The position numbers and the translations under genes are program-made. From Symsagittifera roscoffensis (taxonomy: Eukaryota > Xenacoelomorpha > Acoela > Convolutidae), in NCBI RefSeq assembly GCF_963678635.1, contig NC_087066.1:33609301-33673300 (forward strand): a stretch of DNA of 64,000 bases, written 5' to 3'. Of this stretch, positions 1 to 9,487 are shown piece by piece. Within the stretch, counting starts at the first letter, position 1, and every line of letters begins with the position of its first letter. Below the pieces are notes generated by a model. The model was not told the DNA's origin, did no database searches, and worked only from the letters and a program-made list of their open reading frames with translations.

Positions 1-364
1 TTGAGCGTGATGTATTCTGTAATAGCATTGAAACTGGAACATTTTCTTGGGAGTTTTTTGAAGCTAGATTGTTCTTGCCAAACTTAAGTTCCAAACCTTA
101 AAATTGTCATACGAATGAAAATAAAAGACACGAGCCTGTGTTATAAAATATGTTGCATTTGGATAATTGTTTATGATCTCGGTCTAATGCCCTGCCAATA
201 CGTAGTTCAAATTCATTTCACACTGGGATGGTATGATATCAAAGCTCTATTCGAAAAAAGAACACTGAATTTCCTGTAATTTTTGCTATTCAAGTGTACA
301 GGCAGAGTAGAAAATGCACATATGCAAATATTGGGCTAAGATGTAAATTTTAAGAGAACCTAAT
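1..364. other. AT-rich stretch, no gene seen
   Basis: No open frame with recognisable protein similarity, RNA gene or repeat boundary is visible here. It lies upstream of the visible part of the receptor gene and could be intergenic or part of an upstream intron of it. Confidence 0.5.
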
Positions 365-626
365 TTACCCCTTTGACTACCCAAAGGATCCCCGCCTTGG
401 TACTATTTTAGGACCTCCATTTTTGGCTGGCTGACATCATAATTTTTCTAAAGGCGCCTTTGGCGCCAATATGTAATGTTTTTGAGGGAGAGGTGCGCGC
501 CATAAATCAATTTTTTGTTCAAAACTGTGGAAAAATCATTTCATTGACCTAAAAAAAAGGCCGACAAAATTGTCGATTTTTTTTTTGAAAAGCCGCCCCC
601 TCGAGAAAATCCTAGTTCATCCCCTG
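365..626 (+). mobile_element. Partial MITE with GGCGCC core (hAT-type)
   Basis: This stretch matches the better preserved element at 2251-2785 over most of its length. Shared landmarks are the block around the palindrome AAAGGCGCCTTTGGCGCC, the run beginning GAGGGAGAGGTGCGCGCC, the segment TTGACCTAAAAAAAAGG, and a right end reading TCGAGAAAATCCTAG then CCCCTG. The left terminal inverted repeat is not recognisable, so no target-site duplication can be checked. It is non-coding and presumably depended on a hAT transposase supplied elsewhere. Confidence 0.6.
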
Positions 627-1061
627 AGCTCAAACTATTTCCATGATAGTTTTCTGTTCGGCACTTGGCTTGGGTCATTCTTAAGTTACTTCAGTAAAGC
701 TGTTTTATTCTTTTGCTTTTTTGATGTAGAATAAATTACTTTACTGAAAAATTGCTGCAATAGTTGGTGATCATGATTTGTTTCCAGAAAAATTGGTCAA
801 CTTTTTGGTTCTTCGGACTAAATCATTTGACATTTATATGTATGAAGGACTCGACTCATTTGCTAAATTAATACTGAAATTTTTAGTGTTGCCATTAGCA
901 GTGGTGCTGTAATCGGGTACAAGACTTTTTTTGAAAACAATTTTGCTGACAACGTTTGCACGTCTCATTGAATGATCTGCATAAAAAAATTAAATACCAT
1001 TAGTCACGGTCAAGAGGTTACAAAGGTGCTGGGATCAATTCCGGCCAAGAGAAGTTGTTTA
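627..1061. other. AT-rich stretch, no gene seen
   Basis: No coding signature, RNA gene or repeat is recognised between the partial MITE and the Helentron-like copy. Confidence 0.45.
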
Positions 1062-1670
1062 TTGTTTCGACTATTTGAAAAATGGGGAAAAACTGTTGAA
1101 GTCGGGTTCGTTTTAGTTTTTTCTTTTTTGTTTTCAATGCAAAATTAGGTACCACAAATAATCATCGGAATGACTCGAGTCTCATATCATAGTGAAGCCC
1201 TTTCAGTCGTTATTCTAACGACATTAAAAAGTTTTGAAAAAAATTTCCAGTGTCAAGAAAAAAAAATGTTTTTGAAATTTTTGGTCTAATTTCCAGCGAT
1301 TACAGCGAGCAAGCAGGTGTGATTACGCCGTTTACAAAAGCTTTTTTGTGCCTAATTTTAATTCACTCAAATAAAATTAGTTTTTGAATGCTATTTTTGA
1401 ACTTTTTCCAACGCCTTTTTTGGGAATCAGTAATGCATACAAAGTTTTTTTGATTTTTGTTTGTTTTTCTAGCCGTTTTTTAAACAAAATTTTTGTCCAA
1501 TATGCTCAACTACTATGACTGTCAAATATGCCTAAGCTCCAGTTTTTTGTTCCGATATCTTTATCACAACACACAGAGAAAGGGCACCAATTTAAAACTT
1601 TTTTTTTTGTTATTTCAAAGACAATGGGCGAAAATTTCTGTGCTAATTGTACAAGAAGCGGCTATCCTTG
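1062..1670 (+). mobile_element. Dispersed Helentron-like non-autonomous element, copy 1
   Basis: The copy begins at TTGTTTCGACTATTTG and ends near a weak hairpin around 1636-1660, followed by GGCTATCCTTG. It aligns over its length with 15148-15724: both share ACCACAAATAATCATCGGAATG (read from 1150 on), a block ending near AAGCCCTTTCAG, and the closing GGCTATCCTTG. Its reverse complement aligns with the tandem units at 26.7-64 kb, for example GATTATTTGTGGTACCTAAT here against GATTATTTGTGATACCTAAT near 37,320. The placement in the Helentron/HINE class is inferred from end structure. No transposase or Rep-helicase is encoded. Confidence 0.6.
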
Positions 1671-2242
1671 TTCAAATCAAATTTTTTTCTGGGATTTTTT
1701 CTCGAATTATCATCTGACTGCTTATTTTTTTTATCAGCTTACTTTCCACACGATCTTTTTTCAGCTCAACGGTAGATTAGTCTAGTGTTCTCTGCTTATT
1801 TGCAACCTGATAAATTTTGTTTCAGTAGTATTCTTCAATATTAATTCATTCGAAACAAACATGAAAATTTTTGATTGTTGGCGTTTTTTTCATGTTTTTG
1901 TTTCGCAATAGTGGCGTTCATCTGATCTTCCTTTCTTTCGGTTAGCTTTCGTTCTTTTCTTCAGGGAAAGTTTTAAGCTCTTTTTATTTCACCTTTTTAC
2001 TAAAACTGCAATTATTTTCAAATAATGAATTTTTGAAAAAAAGAAAGTTTTTGAAAACTTTTTCTTTAGTTTTGATATTATGACTTAACATTTTTGAAGT
2101 AAAAAACATTCGGTGTTGCTTGCTCATCAAATGGCCATCCTTCTTTTGTCCGGATGCTTTCAAAGAAGTACGGAATTAAGCATTCCTTCCCATTTCAAAG
2201 GAGCGCTTATGAAGTACTTATTTCATAACTGGTCGAATGATT
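1671..2242. other. AT-rich stretch, no gene seen
   Basis: Long T runs and short open frames occur here, but none has recognisable protein character. Nothing further can be supported. Confidence 0.45.
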
Positions 2243-2250
2243 TTCACTTC

Positions 2251-2785
2251 CAGGGGCGGATTTGGGGGGGGGGGGGCGGGGGGTGGGGGGTTGCATAAAA
2301 TTAGACTAGAAGTTGCTCACCATTTCTTACCATTTAAAAACCCTAGCTTATTCGTGCTTTTTTATTTAAAAGAGCCCCATTCAATGTTTGTTTTTTCCTC
2401 TCTAGGCTAAAAAAAATCTTTCCGTTTAGTTCGTGCCGTAAGATACTTTTTCAGAAATCCATTTTTGGCCGACCGACCCTAAAATTTTTCTAAAGGCGCC
2501 TTTGGCGCCCATATATACTCCCTTTGAGGGGGAGCGCGCGCCAAAAAAACGCGATTTTTTTGTCAAAATTTTTCAAAAATTGCCCAAAAACGGCTGTTTT
2601 GACTGTTTTTTCAAAAATTTGCCGGCGGCGCAGAAAATTTTGCCAAAGTAGGGGCAAAACAGTGCTTTGGGAGAGCTCGAAAAATCAATTTGGTCGACCT
2701 AAAAAAAAAAAAAGGTCGTCAAAATTTTGGAAAATTTTTTGAAAATCCGCCCCCCCCCCTCGAGAAAATCCTAGATCCGCCCCTG
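2251..2785 (+). mobile_element. hAT-type MITE with perfect 8-bp target-site duplication
   Basis: The left end reads CAGGGGCGGAT. The right end read in reverse complement is CAGGGGCGGATCTAGGATTT, so the terminal inverted repeats agree over their first 11 bases. The 8 bases on either side are identical, TTCACTTC at 2243-2250 and 2786-2793, which is the duplication length typical of hAT transposition. The interior carries a G-rich run, the AAAGGCGCCTTTGGCGCC palindrome and a GAGGGGGAGCGCGCGCC block. It has no coding capacity. Its left interior has been replaced by a 144-bp segment (2297-2440) also found at 3396-3539. Confidence 0.85.
2297..2440 (+). repeat. 144-bp duplicated segment, copy inside the MITE
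   Basis: The segment runs from AAAATTAGACTAGAAG to TTCGTGCCGTA and is identical by eye to 3396-3539. In related MITE copies this position holds a CCAAAGGGTCC... block instead, so the segment is foreign to the MITE family. It carries the AAAATTAGA flank of the other copy, which suggests this one was copied from it. Confidence 0.85.
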
Positions 2786-2793
2786 TTCACTTC

Positions 2794-3392
2794 TATTCAA
2801 ATTACGCAATGTTCCAACATCTTTTTACACTCAAAAATCGTGTGTCAAAAAGTGCTTGCGTTGTTTTTTTTAAAAACCTGATCAATAAGTTAAGTCACAT
2901 TTGATTGTAATCGAACTGCACTCAAGCAAAAGTCAAATTTGTTTTTCAATATTTTCAAAGCGTTTTTTTCCGGATACATGATCTACGTCACGATATTTAA
3001 TCTCGATAACTTTTCTTTAACAAGTCGCAATACTTAGCTCAGTAGAATCACGGATTTCCTCTATTCTTACGTCTAATCTCACCCTCACAGTTAAGTGTTT
3101 ACTGCCGCTTTCAGATTCTATCTGATCGCCAAAAAATTGTTTTCCTCATTTTGTTGTGTTTTTAAAGGATTTGTTTTTTTTCATCGTTGGTATCAAATGG
3201 CATTTTAAATCTGTGTTGTCTGTAAAGCTGATTAGACTGTGCGTAAGTAAGAAGCTTTGAATAAGCTTGTTTTTATATCCTCCCTAAGGATAAAATTTTC
3301 CACCAAACCCTATAAAATGCGATCCCATTTGGATGAAATATTGGAGATAAATGAGTTTCCTTCCTCATCGTCTTCTTCTGGTCTAGACATTG
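2794..3392. other. No supported gene; 26-codon frame only
   Basis: A short open frame at about 3317-3397 starts with ATG after CCCTATAAA and has a serine-rich C-terminal half. It matches nothing I recognise and has no splice or context support, so I do not call it a gene. The remainder is AT-rich and unassigned. Confidence 0.4.
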
Positions 3393-3395
3393 ATT

Positions 3396-3539
3396 AAAAT
3401 TAGACTAGAAGTTGCTCACCATTTCTTACCATTTAAAAACCCTAGCTTATTCGTGCTTTTTTATTTAAAAGAGCCCCATTCAATGTTTGTTTTTTCCTCT
3501 CTAGGCTAAAAAAAATCTTTCCGTTTAGTTCGTGCCGTA
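3396..3539 (+). repeat. 144-bp duplicated segment with 12-bp flanking direct repeats
   Basis: This copy is identical by eye to 2297-2440. It lies between two copies of ATTAAAATTAGA at 3393-3404 and 3539-3550, as expected for a target-site duplication made by a retroposition-type insertion of about 134 bp. There is no clear poly(A) tail, tRNA-like head or terminal inverted repeat, so the class is unknown. Confidence 0.7.
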
Positions 3540-3550
3540 TTAAAATTAGA

Positions 3551-4184
3551 ACCTCCCGTTTTTCCCTGTGGAGTAAAAACAAAGGAATTAAGTGTGACGT
3601 ATTGAAGAAAGTACGTGCTTTAAAAGCTAGCAGGTTGAAATAATTGCCCAATTGAATTGGAAATGTAGCGGAAAAATCCCAGTTTGATGCAAAAAATAGT
3701 AAACTACAGCGCGTGATTGAAAAAATTTATCCTTAAATCATGCCTTTGAACGTTAGTTCAGACAGAAAAAAATGCTAAAAAGTTTGTCAATAGATATGAT
3801 AGCAAGCCGTACTGGTTTCTCTGACTAGACTATTGTCTACAATGCCTCATATACATGCTTTTATGTTGCATGTACTGTTTTTAAATTGGCGATTTTTTTT
3901 TACAGTTAGCGCATTTATTTTAAGCCATGCGGGTTCACGTTGCCTGGAAATTAAAATGGAAATTTAAAGAAAAAAGAGGAAATGTTAATTCATGCAGATA
4001 CTTTTTATGGTGCTACATGTGCAATCATTTGGCCCATTAAGAAATGCCGACGTGACGTTGCCTGACCTTTTCAAAGGAATTGGGAAATAAGGATATAACA
4101 ACACCTTTCCCGTTGTTTACGTCCCTTGCCAGTCGGTACTGAAATTGAAAGGGCCTCTTTATTTGAGAATGCATATTTTTACTA
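3551..4184. other. AT-rich stretch, no gene seen
   Basis: Short open frames on both strands lack protein character, and no RNA gene or transposon end is recognised. Confidence 0.45.
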
Positions 4185-4208
4185 CTCTCTCTCTCTCTCT
4201 CTCTCTCT
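4185..4208 (+). repeat. (CT)n microsatellite
   Basis: An uninterrupted CT dinucleotide run of about 12 units. Confidence 0.95.
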
Positions 4209-4901
4209 GACTCATGTGACATGTCCGTATCTTTCCACTACTTCAAGGTCTAGCGGGTAGTGTGACGATGCAAAATGGGAAAAGTGAACGTAAGCACGCC
4301 TGGAGATGAGGGAAGTGACGCTTTCACTCGTCCCATTGAAAGTGCATCTAATTAGCACTTCCCATTGACTTCGCTTACCTGGATATTTTTTCAAAAATAC
4401 AATCCTCATCTGTTTCAGCGGAACTTTCAAAGCTTCAAAGTCCGATTTAAAAAAGCGAATCAAAAGTGAATCAAAATGAATGAATCTAACAGAAAATAAG
4501 CGCAAGTACCAATTCAGAAGCCCATAAAAATGAATCGTCGCTTTTTATACCATGAATAGCCCTATCAAAATAACTTTTGCAACACTTATTTGATTCAGCT
4601 ATTTTTACGAGCCAATATAGTTGTAAAACCGTTCTTTTATGACTTAGATCAAAGAGTTCTTCTATGTTATCAATATCATTAATATACTCATGAACAAAAA
4701 CATGAAAGGCGGCATATTTAAAAAAAAAATTGAACACGCAGATGCTGGAAAGGATCTTAGTATTTGCAAATAAAACAGACTATTTAATTTATATATATTT
4801 GGATTTCCCGTTATAATAGAAAAACAGTCAAGGTCTTCAGTTACTAAAGTCACTTGTTCTTGATCAAAGCAACAGCGATTTATCAACTTTAATGAGGACG
4901 A
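4209..4901. other. No supported gene
   Basis: Overlapping minus-strand open frames of 80-97 codons occur here. They start and stop without splice signals, show no recognisable domain and overlap one another in different frames. I treat them as chance. The stretch ends at the 8-bp target-site duplication of the hAT element. Confidence 0.45.
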
Positions 4902-4909
4902 GCGCTGAG

Positions 4910-4930
4910 CAAGGCTGCTCAAAAATTAAT
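4910..4930 (+). repeat. hAT left terminal inverted repeat
   Basis: CAAGGCTGCTCA followed by AAAATTAAT pairs in inverted orientation with 6289-6309, with one mismatch. Confidence 0.9.
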
Positions 4931-5041
4931 TTTTAATTGAAAAATTAAATTTCAGCGAAAAATCAATTAACGGAAATGGAGAAAACTAAAAATCCATTAA
5001 TGGCCATTATGGCCATTAATGGCGTTTAGTTCAAATGTTTC

Positions 5042-5722
5042 TCAGTTTTCTTCTTGAAGAGCGTAATTGACGGTTTCAACATTCCACATTCGTGCATTGG
5101 CTTTGAGAAAGAGCTGTTCTTCGAGATGTAAAGGGGTTATTGATTGCCGCAGGTCACCCAGAGAATACCCAGCTGCGCTGAAAAATCTTTTAATACGGTT
5201 CGAGGTCGGCTCCAAAAATTTGCAACTCATGTACTCCGTCGCAGTTGTCTTTGCACGCTTGCTCTCCAAAACGCGTGTTGCAAAATCCGACGAACTGGCA
5301 CTCACAGAAGGCAAAACAGCTGTACAGCTCCTCAGAGATTGACACTCCTCTTTCTCTCTGATTGTCAAGTTTGCCTCATTCTTGTCCAAAATCTTGATAA
5401 CACCATTTTCAAAGTTTGGGCTGGCGATAATTGAAGCGTTTGGCGCAAGATATTTCATGTCCATGTCCAACTCGGGAACACGGTTCACGACTTCGTCAAA
5501 AAGAAGTCTGGTCGATGATAAGTCGATAGATTCCCGCTGTAGAGCTAAAGTTACTGAATCGAGAACTTTCATGTTTTCGTGAACTTCCAACACTTTCTGG
5601 TTTTCCCGAGCATTGAGCAACGAATCAAGTAATGTCGGTTCACTCGAAAAATGCTGTTCGAGTATTTGTTTTAACTCCAAGTACCTTGAAACCATTTCGT
5701 AAGAACTGCTCCATCTGGTAAC
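5042..5722 (-). pseudogene. hAT transposase, C-terminal part with dimerisation domain
   Basis: The minus-strand frame reads TRWSSSYEMVSRYLEL, the conserved TRW(S) block that precedes the C-terminal third of hAT transposases, and ends with EPTSNRIKRFFSAAG ... LFLKANARMW, the hAT dimerisation signature (usually written ERLFSAAG...LxxN..lW). The stop codon is at 5042-5044. Upstream of the TRW block the frame meets a stop codon and continues only after a one-base shift. In an intact enzyme the DDE catalytic core would lie on both sides of this region. Part of it is deleted, so this copy should be inactive as a transposase. Confidence 0.85.
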
Positions 5723-5821
5723 GTTTTACAGATTAAACACACCACTTTTGACATGTTTTTGCCAAACATTGTCAGAAGATAATTCAAGTAATCCAGGTGC
5801 TCGGAAGCCGACATGGAAGTT
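5723..5821 (-). pseudogene. hAT transposase, remnant of catalytic region
   Basis: A different minus-strand frame reads HLDYLNYLLTMFGKNMSKVV, which resembles the hAT segment just before the catalytic GDNC block. The expected GDNC motif and the following conserved residues are absent, and the sequence passes straight to the TRW block. The catalytic aspartate of this region is therefore missing. Family placement rests on motif memory and synteny inside the element. Confidence 0.6.
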
Positions 5822-6058
5822 TCAACTAGAAGTGATGACAGAAACAAACCCAGCAAAGGCGTCAATTTGATTCTCCGACGGATATAATTTTTTCTGGTAA
5901 TTCGGATGAGCAGACTTAACGTGATTTAGTAAGTTGGTATAACCCTTGTTTTTCGTCTGTTTGATAACTTTTCCACATACACATTTCCGTGTGTCATCGC
6001 TCAAGACAGCAAAATAATGGTTAACGATTCGCTTGCTGGAAGCAGAATTGGGCGGCAT
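5822..6058 (-). pseudogene. hAT transposase, N-terminal BED-type zinc finger
   Basis: The frame starts with ATG at 6056-6058 and encodes about 78 residues. It contains CVCGKVIKQ, then GYTNLLNHVKSAHP, giving the C-x-C ... H-x(5)-H spacing of a BED-type zinc finger, the usual DNA-binding module at the start of hAT transposases. The frame stops soon after, where the catalytic region should begin, which suits an internally deleted copy. It sits just inside the right terminal repeat, as expected for the 5' end of a minus-strand transposase gene. Confidence 0.8.
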
Positions 6059-6288
6059 GACTTGCTGGAACCGCGTTGTAAAACAATCTGCCGTCAGCTG
6101 CTCAGCTCACTTTGTTTGCTCCTTTGTTTGCTCACTTTGTTTGCACTTTGTTTGGATTCTCACTGTCCACCGCACAAAACATCTTTCTCTGAAATAACGG
6201 AAATGGCCTTTAATTTTTTGAATTAAAACTCCATTAATGCCATTTTGAATATTAAAAAATCCATTAATGGCCGTTAATTTTTCCCCCC

Positions 6289-6309
6289 ATTAATTTTTGA
6301 ACAGCCTTG
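6289..6309 (-). repeat. hAT right terminal inverted repeat
   Basis: Inverted partner of 4910-4930, ending CAGCCTTG immediately before the GCGCTGAG duplication. Confidence 0.9.
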
Positions 6310-6487
6310 GCGCTGAGGAAGTGGCTTAGTCTCCGCCTTTCAGTCGAAGTTTTGAGGCCCACCATGATTAGTGCGAGCGAAGCAACAAATCTCAGTCGAG
6401 AAAATTAACCAGAAAAATAGCATTAGTTCGTAATAGGGGATACAGCTAGCCATTCTCCCTTAAAAAAAACTGAACAGCTCATATGTT

Positions 6488-6627
6488 CAGGCGTGGATTT
6501 ACAGTGAGGGGGCGGACGTCCCCCCTCCCTCAATTCGAACCGCTCACCAACCAAAGGGTCAACCTAAAAGAAGTTGACAACAGTTTTTGAAAATCCGCCC
6601 TTTAGATAATCCTAGATCCGCCCCCTG
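6488..6627. mobile_element. Short MITE remnant of the CAGGGGCGGAT family
   Basis: The left end reads CAGGCGTGGATTTACAG and the right end in reverse complement reads CAGGGGGCGGATCTAGGATT. The interior keeps ACCAAAGGGTC and TTGAAAATCCGCCC of the family but is only 140 bp. The flanking octamers, CATATGTT and CTTATATT, match at 6 of 8 positions, compatible with an aged target-site duplication. Confidence 0.65.
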
Positions 6628-7489
6628 CTTATATTGATCCTTTCCTTTGTGGCTAAATGGTTTTAATTAATTTCTTTAAAATTAGTATATGCAATTTTTT
6701 GAATGGTATGTTTGAGCCCATACATGCCTGAAGTTAGCGCAAATACGTCTTTTTTTTCATTCGTGGCTCAAGAAAAAACTTTACCTCTTGAAAAAGTTTT
6801 TATTGTTTTACAATAATCCAGGCACCTTTGTTACCACTATTACTTGAACGTTTTATCTTTCTTAATGAGCTAACTTGCTTTGAGTTGAACAAATGGCATT
6901 GTAGGTTGAGCATTCTCTTTTTTTATTTTATTATTTACCAGAATTAACAAGACAGCTTAGCTTGAGCTGTACAATGATAGATCCAAGAGCATTGAAGTTT
7001 GCTTGTTTGTCATTTTATATGCAAGCTTTAGAAAGCGTTTTTTTTGGAACGGGTGACACATAATTAATCAGAAAAACGTGCAAAATTTGCTTTTTAGAAC
7101 ACCTGTCTTTCCCTGATTGAAGTAAAGAAATCGGTCTGAAAATATCATACAGACTAGAAAGTGGATTGTATTATTCATACTCTGTGATTTATAGTGCGTC
7201 GATTTGGACTGTATTTAGTCTGGTTTTTGAGAATTGTTTCCATAACAAGCTAGGTGCACTCTTTGTACTCTGAATTTACATGGCGTCTAGCACAAGAATG
7301 AGACTTCTCGGAAGAAAATTTTAAAAAATTCGTGCTGGTGACTGTTTTTCGGAATATTGATTTTTTTTAGTTGCGCAAAAGATTGCAGCAATGAGTTTTA
7401 TTCGGTCCGTACACTAATCCAAAATGGCCCTTCAAACTCGTAGAAATGAAACAAACTTGACCGGAAATCATGATATTGTTCTGTTTCAG
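6628..7489. other. Intronic or upstream AT-rich sequence
   Basis: If exon 7490-7769 is internal, this is the 3' part of an intron, ending in the acceptor TTCTGTTTCAG. No earlier receptor exon (TM1-TM3) is recognisable anywhere in 1-7489. Confidence 0.5.
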
Positions 7490-7769
7490 GAAACACGAGT
7501 GTGTAGTGGCGGAGACTAAGTTCAAACTGAACCCTGATCTGTTCCACATTCAGAGACAGTTCTCAAATCAGAGCCACGTCTCATCCCAAGCCATTCTGGG
7601 CAACGGAGGACTCCTGCCTCCCCCCAACTTCCAGCCCCCCTCTCCGCCCATCAAGGTGGACCCATACAGTCTGGAGGTGGAGTGTGCGAATGGAGGAGGA
7701 CCTTTGGGGGAGCAGCAGGAAGAAACCAGTTGCCCCCCGTGTTGCATGGGCGCAAAGGCGAAGACTAAG
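7490..7769 (+). CDS. GPCR exon: expanded, proline-rich intracellular loop 2
   Basis: The acceptor is TTCTGTTTCAG and the donor AAG|GTGGGT. The exon starts with the last base of a split codon and then encodes 93 residues, beginning KHECVVAETKFKLNP and ending CCMGAKAKTK. There is no hydrophobic segment. It includes a proline-rich stretch (LLPPPNFQPPSPP) and a Cys cluster (CPPCC). Because the next exon opens with a membrane helix followed by a Cys-containing loop and the TM5 exon, I place this exon between TM3 and TM4, as intracellular loop 2. Class A receptors usually have about 10-20 residues there, so the loop is very long. The TM3 (E/D)R(Y) motif would be in the preceding, unseen exon. The exon assignment is strong, the topology is inferred. 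Confidence 0.8.
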
Positions 7770-8250
7770 GTGGGTTATCGGTTTTTTAATCAGTTCATTA
7801 CACAAGCGGACTAGTGGGATATTACAAAGTCCAGACGTAGTTCAGGGATAACGTAGTTCAGACTCTTATATAGGTCGCGATGATGTTTTTAAGGAAACGT
7901 CATAAAATTTGTTCAGGCTCTAATTCTTTTTTTGTTGCGTTTGACTTTTGGTTTATTTTTGAGTTCAGTTCATGTCCTTTGTTAAAAGGAAGGCAAACTT
8001 TACTCTCGAACAGATGGTCATCGACTTCTAGGTTCGAAAAAAGAATTTGATTTTCAGATTCCAGCAAAAAAATAGCTATTGATCCAGTCTTTTCAAATTG
8101 GGCCAATTTTATTGAAAAAGTGGCAAGCATAAATTGTTCTAGAAATTCAAGGATATTCAAGTGAATTGAAATTCAAGTCTTTGAAATTCGTAAGTTGAGA
8201 GAGTGCGCATTTATTTGGTGGAACTTTTGTGGCTATAGCATTATATCTAG
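7770..8250. other. Intron sequence, nothing further seen
   Basis: Start of the 2.0-kb intron after the loop-2 exon. It is AT-rich and shows no transposon or RNA gene. Confidence 0.5.
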
Positions 8251-8787
8251 TTGTTCCGACTTTCGATACGAAAGTAACGGAATATTTGTGCTCGGGGTGG
8301 GTTTTTTTTCTTCAGACAAATTTCAACTTTTTAACTAGCCATTTTTGACGGAATTTTTTTATATCATTCGAAAGGTATTGTGTCCTGAGCTCAAATTTGA
8401 AAAGATATTTTACCTGTGATCTTTTTTTGTAAAGTTACGGGGGTTTAAAGATTGCCATTTTGGTCAAATTTGCCAATTTAGGACAATTAACGCGCAATAT
8501 ATTTCGCGCTATTAACGCGTAAGCGGAGAGTTAATCAGTCTTAGAAATCGTTCCAAATTGGTTAAAAGAAGCTTATTTGCCATAATTGGTTTGTTACAAG
8601 GAGCGAAATCTATCCTTTTGTACTTTATATGGCGTGTGGGGGGATGATTTTCATAAAATATTTCACATTTTAGAAAAAAAAATTTCTTTTGTTTTATTTC
8701 ATTGAATTTTTTAATGTTATTACTGCTCCATAAACCTTAAAAGGCAGTCGGAATGTTCAGGGCTTTGCCCTGATACGAGCAGTCTTG
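8251..8787 (+). mobile_element. Helentron-like element, forward copy in intron
   Basis: The element starts TTGTTCCGACTTTCG, followed by the palindrome CTTTCG-AT-ACGAAAG. Near its 3' end it carries AGTCGGAATGTTC, whose reverse complement shares TTCCGACT with the 5' end, then the hairpin CAGGGCTTTGCCCTG and a short tail ATACGAGCAGTC. A 5' subterminal repeat, an inverted subterminal repeat near the 3' end and a 3' hairpin form the layout of Helentron-associated (HINE) non-autonomous elements. The copy at 11161-11677 is its inverted partner, roughly four-fifths identical by eye. It is non-coding. Class assignment is inference. Confidence 0.65.
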
Positions 8788-9269
8788 TTTATTTTTGTTG
8801 CATCAGCATTAATCTCGGTATCTGGTTTATTGGTGGCTAGTTTTTACAGTTTAACAAGTGCCCTTGGAGAAGATGCTAGGGCGTGAGACTCGTAATTCTT
8901 ATGTCGTGGGTTGGGTTTCGTTACATATCAGATTGTTTTTAACTAGTTTTATCTTTCTTTTTTAAGTGTAAAAGAACGAAGTGATTTTCATTTAAATAGA
9001 TCTTGATGATTTTTTTTGGTTGTTTTTCAGGAAAAACTTTAATTTTTTTTCACGCGGTTTGAGTTATGATATCTATTTAAATTCTCTGCATTTCTTTTTT
9101 TAAATGGAAAACTTTCATATCGAAAAGCAGTAGTAAAAAAGGCAAGACAAACTTATCTAGTTTCTAGTTTTAAAATGGACTTCAACTTTCTGAATTCCAA
9201 GCGGAATAAAAAAAGTTACCTACTGGTTCCCCGTTTTCTCTAAATTGGATAACTTTAAGAAAAAAGTGA
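8788..9269. other. Intron sequence, nothing further seen
   Basis: AT-rich intron between the forward Helentron-like copy and a small inverted-repeat element. Confidence 0.45.
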
Positions 9270-9487
9270 GCTCTTTTCCAGTTTCCCCCCTTCCCCTTTC
9301 AAATTCAATTTTGAATAGTCTATTTAACGTTGTCATAATGCAATGAAATTTGGCGTGGTGAACATATCGACAATACTGAACAGATTTGTTTTTCGTACTT
9401 AACAGCGTAACATCACGCGTTTAGCCGTAATAACACGTAAAACAAACATAAAACTCGGTATTTTGAAAGGGGGAACTGGAAAAGAGC
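9270..9487. mobile_element. Candidate 218-bp MITE in intron
   Basis: The left end GCTCTTTTCCAGTTTCCCCC has an inverted partner at 9469-9487 reading GGGGGAACTGGAAAAGAGC, and the match extends inward through a TTTCAAA block. No target-site duplication is obvious, so this is a short inverted-repeat element of unknown family. Confidence 0.5.

Larger units (their letters stand above)
4910..6309 (-). mobile_element. Internally deleted hAT transposon, TIRs and 8-bp TSD intact
   Basis: The element starts CAAGGCTGCTCA. Its right end read in reverse complement starts CAAGGCTGTTCA, and the inverted match extends about 21 bases with one mismatch. The bases directly outside are identical: GCGCTGAG at 4902-4909 and 6310-6317. 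Eight-base duplications and CA-NNG type ends are the hAT signature. The interior carries a minus-strand transposase remnant with an N-terminal BED-type zinc finger and a C-terminal dimerisation domain, but the catalytic middle is missing. Subterminal ATTAATGGCC-type motifs recur at both ends and may be transposase binding sites. At 1.4 kb it is much shorter than an autonomous hAT element, so it could move only with transposase supplied in trans. Confidence 0.92.

Noticed and set aside
3317-3397. 26-codon open frame after a TATAAA-like motif, serine-rich
   Set aside because: Too short, no similarity recognised, no splice or polyadenylation context. TATAAA is common in AT-rich DNA.
4209-4922. 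Chain of minus-strand open frames of 83-97 codons
   Set aside because: They overlap in different frames, show no domain and have no conserved splice sites joining them. Probably chance in a locally less AT-rich stretch.
1-7489. Upstream receptor exons encoding TM1-TM3
   Set aside because: I searched for hydrophobic coding stretches with acceptor and donor sites and for an (E/D)RY-like motif and found none. They are presumably outside the window.
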